From: Schistosoma haematobium | Lineage: Eukaryota > Platyhelminthes > Trematoda > Strigeidida > Schistosomatidae | Assembly: GCF_000699445.3 (NCBI RefSeq) | Contig: NC_067195.1 | Span: 11,832,287 to 11,896,286 of the forward strand | Direction of reading: 5' to 3' | DNA: 64,000 bases | In this document: piece by piece, positions 55,964 to 64,000 of the stretch | How positions within the stretch are numbered: position 1 is the stretch's first letter | Layout: each line of letters opens with the position of its first letter | The notes under the pieces: generated by a model | Told to the model about the DNA's origin: nothing | The model's input: the letters and a program-made list of their open reading frames with translations, nothing else | Databases searched by the model: none | Translations under genes and position numbers: made by a program

Positions 55964-56982
55964 CTATGTTGTAGTTCTTTTTCGTCTTCTCGTCTTTTAA
56001 CACGGTCTGCCAACGGTAGGTCCTTTCGGATAAAGACTCCTGAACCCTTTAATTTGTGTCCATTTTGTAAAATTAGGTCACGTTCGTTCGAAGAGCCGAA
56101 TACTACTTTAAGCAGTCTGGAATGATTTGGTTTCGAGTCCATTAGACTCCCTAGTCTGTACACCTTTAGCAAGGTGACCCCAGTCATATTTTGAGGCATG
56201 AGTTGATTAAGCAGCTGCCTAATCAGTACAATGTCATGCTCAAAACGAGCTTTAGGTTCAGAGCTATCGCTCTCCTTAATTCTATGAAAAATAGCTGATC
56301 TGTCGCTATGATCAGCTTTCGATTTTTCAACCACTTTTACGGGGGCAGGTTTCCCTTTTATATCAATACTTTTCTTCCTTACAACCTTTACCCATTCGTC
56401 AACGGTGCTGGTAGAAGCAATAACAGTTGCGTCAAACCTAGTGTTGGGTTTTGGGGGGTTGTCGGCGACCTGAGGGGTCGTGTCATGTTTACCATTTGAA
56501 ACCGATCGAGCCTTGCGATTGCGGCTCCTAGGTGTTTCCTGTTGGATCCCATCTGGGAGACGGGGAACAGAAGACCCTACTTTTCTTGAGCTTTTTTTTA
56601 AGGTAGGCCTCTTTGGAGACTGCTTTTCCTTCTTTGACGGGCGTGAGTCATCTATCACCGGACTAACCTTAGTTTCCTTCACGTTGATTTGCGTGTCGAC
56701 AGATCGAGTGCTGTTTGACGCGTTCCGACTATGCTTGCTAAAACACTTCTTTGCAGCATCAACCAGTGAGATGGCCTCGGTTAGCAAACTGTTTGCATCC
56801 GAGCAGCACTGTTGACAAAGCCACACACAACCCTTCTTACTGAACCGTTTGAAAGCAGCAGGCGTTAAGTTCGTGCAAACTTCGTGGTACCAGCCTTTGC
56901 ACTCGTCGCACTGCATGCCGCTTTCAACAGGATAACGACAACCCGGACGTTGACAACTGCTTGTTTTACACTGTCCGGTCAT
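55858..56982 (-). CDS. CR1-like LINE ORF1: PHD-finger nucleic-acid-binding protein
   Basis: 374 codons from the ATG at 56982. An N-terminal PHD-type zinc finger spans residues about 9-60 (CQRPGCRYPVESGMQCDECKG, then YHEVC, ending WLCQQCC). A basic, Ser/Lys-rich linker follows. The C-terminal domain has LLKVYRLGSLMDSKPNHSR, LLKVVFGSSNERDLIL and FIRKDLPLADRVKRRE, resembling the RNA-binding ORF1 domain of CR1 elements. It ends LWVKHEGT. The start is supported by the first Cys pair lying just behind it. Expected to package the element RNA. Confidence 0.85.
   Translation of the reverse strand: MTGQCKTSSCQRPGCRYPVESGMQCDECKGWYHEVCTNLTPAAFKRFSKKGCVWLCQQCCSDANSLLTEAISLVDAAKKCFSKHSRNASNSTRSVDTQINVKETKVSPVIDDSRPSKKEKQSPKRPTLKKSSRKVGSSVPRLPDGIQQETPRSRNRKARSVSNGKHDTTPQVADNPPKPNTRFDATVIASTSTVDEWVKVVRKKSIDIKGKPAPVKVVEKSKADHSDRSAIFHRIKESDSSEPKARFEHDIVLIRQLLNQLMPQNMTGVTLLKVYRLGSLMDSKPNHSRLLKVVFGSSNERDLILQNGHKLKGSGVFIRKDLPLADRVKRREDEKELQHRLDAGGKDLKIVNFRVVRLRQRMMPKPLWVKHEGT
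55924..55930 (-). promoter_or_regulatory. Candidate -1 slippery heptamer in the ORF1/ORF2 overlap
   Basis: In the ORF1 frame the codons GTA AAT TTT spell A AAT TTT, the X-XXY-YYZ pattern. Slipping back one base enters the open ORF2 frame. Twelve bases later CTTCG can pair with CGAAG across a 14-base loop. Re-initiation at ORF2 is the alternative. Confidence 0.35.
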
Positions 56983-58945
56983 TTAGGAGGGGTTCTTTTT
57001 TGAACTGTGATGATACTCAGAACAAAAAAAATTATCAATGACCAAAAGTGAAGGGCTGTAGATTGCTAGGACCAAAAGTACTAACAGATACAGTTGAAAA
57101 AGAGGTACTCAAGAGTACCAACGACAAAACAGCAAAAACGATACTTTAGTCGAATACTTTAACTGAAATAAATTCAATTAAAGTGAAAAACAGTAGTCTT
57201 GATACGTAATAAACGATCAAAACAAAGAAATTTACTCAGCGAGGAAAAATACCACTGTCCTTTTTAAATAGCGCGCTAACTTAGCATTTGCCGGTCATAG
57301 TCTTGCCACCGAATGTGGGAGGTAGCTTCATTTCTCCAAGAAGAGTGATGTTAGTTCCTGTCGCACTCCTAGCATTAGAATGTGTAGGTTGGTATTGAGG
57401 TCGACCAAGTTTTATACAAGTCTCTCTATAAATTAATGTTATGTCAGACCCGTATCAATTTGCAGCTTAACCGCCTTACCATTAAAAAAGATAGTTTGCA
57501 ACACTATAAACTCTTTGATATTTTTGTATGAATATCCAGACAGAATAATCTAGTTTTAAATAATTTCCAATACATACATTTTGCTATCTTCATTCTCCTT
57601 GTTCTAGAAAATTGCGATTGCATCTCATTTACTTCAGTGATAATGTGTTTAAATTTAACATTGAATGACACGAATTGAAAATCCTACTGGGATCACCAAT
57701 TCCGTCAATATTGCAGATACACTTTATTCATGAATATTAACTACAATGAAACCTAGTTCAAGGATTTCCTGTCGACTACTGTCAACTGACTTATCTCAAA
57801 CGAAATGTCGATTTACTTAAAATAGTGACCCCTAACAGGTTGTTGATTTCAGTTTATTTGTTTAAATAAACCACAACTACTAATTTGTAAGTTTAAAAAA
57901 TCTAGATAAACTAATAAATGCGAAAAAATAAACCGGTGTTTAATACATGCAAGCAATTTGACTTATTAATTCTGTGTAACCAACTACGAGGTTTACCAGT
58001 TACCGGTAATGAGTGTTTTTATTTCCATTTCCAAAACTGACTTTGATCAAATCACCTCCCTCTATCAGCTAATCATTTAAGTTACATATACTGGATTTCC
58101 ATTATCCACCCAATACACATTCACACAACATCCCCATCTTTCATATATATATATATTTGTTAAGTGGCCAAATTAGGGATAAATTCATTTCTATTATCTC
58201 TTTTGATGCTCTTCAAGTCACTTACAGCTGAATAATTTCAAATTTGTTTTGTGAAATCATTTTTATGACATACAAAAGAGCAAGTGAAATTAAGAAATAT
58301 GTGTAAATTAATTGGGTTTCAGTCAGTTTTTCAAGTTATTTTTATCACCGTTTGCAATTAGTGTTAAATAATTGTTTAAAATGATTCAGCTTCATTTGAC
58401 AGTTGAATTCAATTGTTAGGGAACCCTCAAATTTACTTCCAACTCTTTTGCAGTACTTATCAATTTTGGAGATATTTATAAAACCAACCTAAGATTTGAA
58501 TGCCTCTAATAAATGAAATGAAAATGCTAATTGGCATTACTGAGCTACTGTTTTTAATGGTAATTAACCTTCTGTAAAATCACAGTACTGATAATAATGA
58601 GATGGCAAACTTAATAGTCAGCGTTCTCTATCTGTTAAATGGAGTAAACTAAATTATTAGATCCATTTTAGAAATATGATTCAACATCATGTTTAAAAGT
58701 TTTTCACCAATTGATTTAAACTCTCTAATTCATATGGTATGGTACATTGTGCTAAATTCATTAAGAGAAATGAACAAACTCATTGATTTATATGTATCGG
58801 TTAATATTCTTGGACCATGGCGGAACTTAAGTTCTCACTTAGTGAATAACTAGTGTACAAGATGTAAAACCAATGAACATGCATGTAAGCATGAATGTTG
58901 TATGTTTGTAATTTTTGACTTGGGAGAGTTAGGATGGCCAACTGC

Positions 58946-58947
<2 letters not shown>

Positions 58948-59011
<64 letters not shown>
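58948..59011. repeat. (TA)n microsatellite
   Basis: About 64 bases of uninterrupted TA dinucleotides. Confidence 0.95.
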
Positions 59012-59012
<1 letters not shown>

Positions 59013-61726
59013 CATTTGCATAGTGACTAACCTACAGCTAAGAATTATAACTGTAGATCTAAACAACAAATATTTTCACTCTGCATCGAGCATTTGTTTT
59101 CTTGTAATTATCTCTCTAGTTTAAGGTTGCCTTGACAACAAGAATTAAATTCATGATGGCTAGTTGTGAATACTGATTACATAAAATTATTTTACATTTT
59201 CAATCTATAGTGAAATTTCCTTTTTTCGATATTGTTTTTTAAGAACACTACTGATCAAATACTGTCTAGATGTTTTCACATGAAGGAATGATATACTATG
59301 AAATATTTAGTAATAAAATGACTTATTGAAATGAATTGTTGAAGAAGAACTGAATATGGAGATATAGATCATGTGAAGGTCTCGCCTGTAGAAAAAGAAC
59401 TTAAAATGACTTGAGAGGGTTGATAAATATCATAACGGATTATGTTGTTTAACAGTGAAGACATTCACTTCACAGAACGCAATTCTACCGAAATATGAAC
59501 AGTAAATTACTCTGCTTGTTAGAAATGTGTCAGATGAATTATTATGGTAAGCAGTGTTGAATTTAATTGGTTCAGATTAATTTTTGGCTAAAGAAGATTC
59601 TATCTTGTCACAACTCCTGACCATATCATTTGATCCAAGCACAATTTGAACAACAGAATCTAAGTCAGATAAATATTCTGATGTAACAAAAAAACTTGCC
59701 ACCACATACCAATTTCAATGATCTGAACACATTTTATGTACATTACTTTGACTAACTCTGCATTTAGTGTGGTTTACTATTACTCAGACAACTCAAAAAG
59801 AAAGAGGTAGTAAGCTAATAACACTGTGATGAAAAATATGCAGTCAGTTATTATCAATGTAGGATTCGACATAAATGTTCCTCAGTCCAAGTTGTCATCA
59901 GTATAACGAAAGACGAAACTGAAAACAATAAAATCAGAGCAGACAAAATAATATCAGTTGTAAAATAAATCTAGAGATGAGAGAATGGAATCGAGGAATA
60001 AATAATTGGAAATCACATTTATCACAAAATATAAGGAAAAAATGAAGAATGAATACAGTTGTGAGATCGCTACCAATTTTAATCGGATCTCAATCTGGAC
60101 CTGCTCACATGATTTATATCAGTAATCAAGGCTTCCACGACTACTTCTTTTCAATCTTCTCCTGTATCAACCAGCATTGAATGTATGGTACAAACTATTT
60201 ATCATATTTTCAAAAATTCATAAAGATTTGGATGATGTTGTGTCGAAGGGGTTGGTGAGATGTCAGATATGACCCAAAACTAAATATGGATAAAATTCTG
60301 AAATAGTTATGTTTCACTTCTAACGTAAAAAAGAAGTAAACGAATAACTGCTGATAAATCAGATGTCACTTACATCTTCCACCTTTTTTATGCTTACTAT
60401 TGTATATACGTATTTCACTCGTAAATTCATGATACCGACTTTAAGTGAAATATCCCCTGATATAACTAGCGCAATTCAAAGATAACCGATTGGAGACATA
60501 TATTATGGTCTTTTACTGAGTCTATTAGTAGCACTGAGAACTTGATCAGTAGAATTTAGTTAGCACTAAGAATTGTACTATATGAAGTCGGTTATTATCT
60601 TTTGATCGGTGATTGTAATCAACTAAGTCTTACATGATATTAGTTACCTCTCAAATGGATCATTACTGATGTATGTATTGGCTACACTAAATGATATATT
60701 AAGTGTTACTCTGCAAGAAACCCTAAATTATTTGATTCCTGATGTTTGCCAACATACATTTAGTATGAAAGCAATTCATTATGATTTTTGAGCCATGCAT
60801 TTGAATGGTCATGAGACAAATTTTGACCAATAGAGTTCAATCAACAACAAAGACTAAATAACATGATATTTTGTGTCTAACATTAGCATAATAACTACGA
60901 AAGTTTGCACATCTTTAATCGGGGAAATTTCAAATAACAAAATAACTTCATACAAACGGAACTTAATTTTAAAATCATCTCAAATGCGACGGTAACATCT
61001 TAATTTGAATTGTGAAGGTTAGAGCCTATGTTTAAACTAAAGATTACTAGAGATTAAAGATACCTTAATAAAGCATTAGTTAGCAAGCCTACAGCACTTT
61101 TCTGATCATTTGAAAATATTGAAAACAAATTACTGAAGTTTTAGGAAACAGTTTTGAAACATTTACATATGAACTTTGCATGCTAAAAATGTCTTTCTTC
61201 AGTTAGAATAAGGATTTCTTAGCAGTCCTACCGATTATTGTTTAAAATGTCAGCCAACACTGATCACTTTCACGAGGAAACTTGCTTACAACATTATCAT
61301 TTCATTTTAATTGTCTGTTATTATTTCAAGAATTGGCGGTTGGTTTACCACTGAGTAATTAAAAACTATTTGTTCAGTCCTTTTGGTGCTGATCGAATTC
61401 CATCGACCAAGTTGTAATGTGGCCATTAATCAAGATGACTTGACATCACACGCAGTATATTAAGATGTCAGTCGGTTGGAGATAGCAGATAGAAAACTTT
61501 CAACCTGTGTTTCTGCTGTAACGTGTGGTGTCCAAAATATGATAGTGATACATGGTGTGCTATGTGCTAACCTTCCAACTGACTACTTGAGTGAGAACAC
61601 AAGAGTGAGAGAGAAAGCGTATTGGACTACCGAGTAAAATGCAAAAATAACCATTCATATATATACCATTCTATCCTTAGGAGATTGACCTCAAAGAAAT
61701 GCACTTGACCCTTAATTCACTTCTGA

Positions 61727-61945
61727 TTGCCATCGATTGAGCTTTCGCTACTGCTGACTGGCGCTCCATATCAGTTTCGTTGGAGTTGCCACACAGAAGA
61801 ATGGATTATCTTCAATCTTGAAGGAACCAATGCTCCCTGTGGGATAAATATTTCAATCCTACAAGAGGTCACCTTCACTCAGAATGTCTCTAGCTTAGTA
61901 TCTCCGACTGTAAAACTGTATGAAGCGGGTTCAAATTCTGAATGA
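61727..61945 (+). other. Unrecognised short open frame
   Basis: Seventy-two codons with a protein-like composition (LLTGAPYQFRW, TEEWIIFNLEGTNAPCG, SSLVSPTVKLYEAGSN), clearly unlike the low-complexity translation around it. I do not recognise the family. It could be an exon of an unplaced gene, a gene fragment or part of a repeat. No splice partner was found. Confidence 0.3.
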
Positions 61946-62372
61946 AGCATTATTCCTCTCAAGAATATAGGTATTCCTTCCTGAATTTATGAACAGAGTA
62001 TGTTGACATTAATACCGTACTCAGTATGATCAAGCTGTTCATACTTGCTCACAAATCGGTCGCTTGAGAACCGAACTCATATGCACAAGCAAATAAAAGA
62101 TTAAACACAATCACTAAATTTGATTGGTTGATTACCTTTCTTAAACAAACACGTTAGAATAATAAAGATTCGTTGTAATCCATTTTCAAAAAAGAATATT
62201 AATATCAAAACAACACGGTAAGAAGTTTAAATGGACTTAAATTATTCGATTGGTTATGATGTGTAAAAGAAATAATTTTAAATTCTTATATAAATAATTA
62301 CCATTCACTTTAAGAAAAAACAAATGTTATGTTAAGGAAAGTTTTTTACGATAGCAAAAATTATTTAAATTA

Positions 62373-62472
62373 ATGGATAATTCATGTGAATCTAATGTTC
62401 CATCAGTAATACATCTATGCACGGGAAATGAACTAGCTTTAAACCATCTATCATCGTCTTACGAAAATTCAG
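62373..62472 (+). CDS. SLC6 monoamine-type transporter, first coding exon
   Basis: ATG at 62373 opens a 100-nt exon (33 codons plus one base) ending at a GTAATT donor. It encodes a hydrophilic cytoplasmic N-terminus (MDNSCESNVPSVIHL...). The next exon joins in frame (phase 1). The N-terminus of these transporters is not conserved, so the start is inferred from the open frame and splice phase. Confidence 0.6.
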
Positions 62473-62913
62473 GTAATTCTGTCTTCGTGTAATGTTTTTC
62501 TTTTTGTAAGAGCTGATAAACAGAATGATTACGATAAATTCTTACATACAATTATTTAAGAGCTGGTCGAATATATTATTGTTAAAATTGTTTTTGTGAT
62601 TCACTCAGTGCTATAACTTGTAGATTATTTAGTGAAGTAGTGAACAAATATATATGAAGCCAATGATATCAGTTCTGCTACAAATCTTCGTTTCCCATAT
62701 AGTTCATTGCTGTTGTTCATAGACTTCAGGTAACTTCACTATCTTCACTTCTATTACTCATCACTTGTTATCATTGTTTAAAAGTAATATCTATGTAAGC
62801 GAATCACTTGGACACTGAATTTTATAATTTTTCTTGAACAGTTTGCTTTCACTAAATAATTGTAATAAATCAAACATTTATTTGTTTCATATCATTTAAA
62901 AATTTTGTTTTAG

Positions 62914-63168
62914 AATTTATCAATGAATCAGATAAACAGAAATTCATTGTAGACTGTCATGTAAACGATGATACTTCAAAAATGAAATTTGAGATATCCG
63001 ATTTACCAACTAGATCAGGAAAATTAAATGTTGATAACGATAATGATAACGATGATCATAGGGAAGAGTGGAATAACCAGTGTGATTTTTTTCTATCAGT
63101 ACTTGGTTATGCAGTTGACTTAGCAAATGTTTGGCGATTTCCATATGTATGCTTTACTAATGGTGGCG
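62914..63168 (+). CDS. SLC6 monoamine-type transporter, second coding exon (TM1)
   Basis: A 255-nt exon from TTTTAG to GTGAGT. The acidic N-tail (an Asp/Asn run) leads to [20 protein letters not shown] then [16 protein letters not shown], the first transmembrane helix of SLC6 transporters. NVWRFPY provides sodium and substrate contacts in the family. The Asp in AVDL is typical of dopamine, noradrenaline and serotonin carriers, whereas GABA and glycine carriers have Gly there. Substrate cannot be decided from TM1. Later exons lie beyond the window; the intron occupies 63169-64000. Confidence 0.88.
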
Positions 63169-63489
63169 GTGAGTTTTTATTTCATTCATTTTTGTCGCAT
63201 CATTCAGTTTAAAAATGTTATATAAAGATGCAATGATATCTAAATATGTTTTATTCTCGTAAAACTGGGTTATAGATGACAGAGAAATCCATGATGCAAA
63301 TATTATCTATCTGAACATACGTGCATACAAGTACTGATGTTCAGATTGAGATTCAAACTCGGTATTTATAACTTGTGAATGAATTCAGACACACAGATCA
63401 GGTTCGTGGCTACCTGTACTCACTAAGTTAGTGAATAGTGCATTGATGTTTAAGCTCGTAGGTCTTGTGCTCAGTTCTCACTGGGAAAG

Positions 63490-63570
63490 AGATACATTCA
63501 ATTAACGGATCCTAAATAGGACAAACTGAGCTTCGTGGAACCACTGTCCAGCATTTTAAAAACTTATCAC
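63490..63570 (+). repeat. Degenerate hammerhead-like short repeat
   Basis: GATCCTAAATAGGACAAAC followed by TGAGCTTCGTGGAACCACTGTCC resembles the stem II-GAAAC half of hammerhead ribozymes described in schistosome satellite/SINE-like Sm-alpha repeats. The CUGAUGA box is not preserved (TTAACGG), so no activity is expected. Confidence 0.4.
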
Positions 63571-63759
63571 TAGATGATAACGCCGAGGCGATTTGTCTTG
63601 AATGAGCGTATACGAATCATAGTCTTTAATACAAACAACAGGAAAATTCAAACACTTATAATTAACTAAAACTTACTGTTTGAAAATTTAATGTTATATT
63701 TAGCTCCATAACCGAGTACAGATTTGTGTAAAATGTACTTCAGTAGTTGAGATCATGAG

Positions 63760-63915
63760 TCATTTGAGGCTGGACCAGTATGGAAGAGGTGAACGGCCGT
63801 TTCTCCCTAGTATGTGACTCCTCATCAGTGCACTCCCACGATCCCGCCTCATAAGATTCCAATCCACTACCTATCAGTCTTGCGTGCCAACACTTAACCT
63901 CTTTACCACTGTTTG
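63760..63915 (-). repeat. tRNA-derived SINE-like repeat with hammerhead core
   Basis: The minus strand has CAGTGGTAAAGAGGTTAAGTG (A-box-like), then GGATTGGAATC (degenerate B box). Next come an intact CTGATGAG (63828-63821), a putative stem II around CATACTA, GAAAC (63803-63799) and a short stem III GGCC with GTT as possible cleavage triplet. This order fits the hammerhead-carrying Sm-alpha-type SINEs of schistosomes. Stem II and stem I pairing is poor in this copy. Confidence 0.5.
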
Positions 63916-64000
63916 TTATAAATAGTTCGGTGCGTGCTATTCTGTTTACAATTTGATGCTCTGTAGATGACTAATTTTGTACATGAAGGTGTCTGATTAT

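Larger units (their letters stand above)
53040..57300 (-). mobile_element. CR1-like LINE, apparently full-length and with open ORFs
   Basis: Minus strand: 5' leader (57300 to 56983, start uncertain), ORF1 (56982-55858), ORF2 (55963-53060) and a short 3' end. Neither ORF contains a stop or frameshift that I can see, unlike every other retroelement in the window. PHD-finger ORF1 with APE endonuclease-RT ORF2 is the CR1-group layout; schistosome SR1/SR3 and Perere-type elements belong there. The boundaries are not defined by a visible target duplication. Confidence 0.82.
57301..62372. other. Long non-coding stretch
   Basis: Strongly AT-rich. I found no exon, RNA gene or recognisable element apart from the TA microsatellite (58948-59011) and the short open frame at 61727-61945. 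The block 61400-61940 is less AT-rich and may be an unknown repeat. Confidence 0.5.

Noticed and set aside
1..64000. rRNA and functional tRNA genes
   Set aside because: No stretch with intact cloverleaf or rRNA-like conserved blocks was noticed; the only tRNA-like sequence (63760-63915) is a degenerate SINE.

Overview
This looks like a piece of a blood-fluke (Schistosoma-type trematode) nuclear genome: AT-rich, intron-split genes, and many retroelements of classes typical of schistosomes (RTE and CR1-like LINEs, CsRn1/Boudicca-type Gypsy elements with a CHCC Gag knuckle, a Penelope-like element with a GIY-YIG endonuclease, hammerhead-like short repeats). Two genes show the schistosome pattern of very short introns (28-51 nt) at the 5' end and long ones towards the 3' end. 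The species cannot be fixed from sequence alone.

Three host genes are supported. (1) A WDR46/UTP7 (BING4) small-subunit processome WD40 protein on the minus strand, about 28135 down to 16162; ten exons were placed, with a one-base frameshift in the fourth. (2) A leucine-rich-repeat protein of LRRC69 type on the plus strand, 45404-48280, nine exons, frame intact. (3) The first two coding exons of an SLC6 monoamine-class neurotransmitter transporter on the plus strand, 62373-63168, running off the right end.

The rest is mostly mobile DNA. Bases 1-7933 and 31132-40282 are two near-identical copies of one locus: an unclassified LINE whose RT gene is interrupted by a solo LTR with target-site duplication. 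In the right copy a 1,833-bp segment of this composite is repeated four times head to tail. In the left copy the array is interrupted by a Gypsy element in circularly permuted order (integrase end, LTR, gag, protease, RT). Next to it (7934-12396) lies a Gypsy element with both LTRs and one long open gag-pol frame from which the integrase core is missing. RTE-type LINE debris lies at 12397-13720, in the 6.3-kb WDR46 intron (21715-26590, two opposed fragments) and in short 5' pieces at 15160 and 42620.

Fragments of one CCHC Gag-like family are scattered at 26595, 30000, 40283, 43480 and 45040. A Penelope-like tail lies at 51770-52495, and an apparently intact CR1-like LINE at 53040-57300 has a PHD-finger ORF1 and an overlapping ORF2 with a candidate -1 slippery heptamer. 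The stretch 57300-62372 is non-coding as far as I can see. Degenerate hammerhead/tRNA-like short repeats sit in the last intron, 63490-63915.
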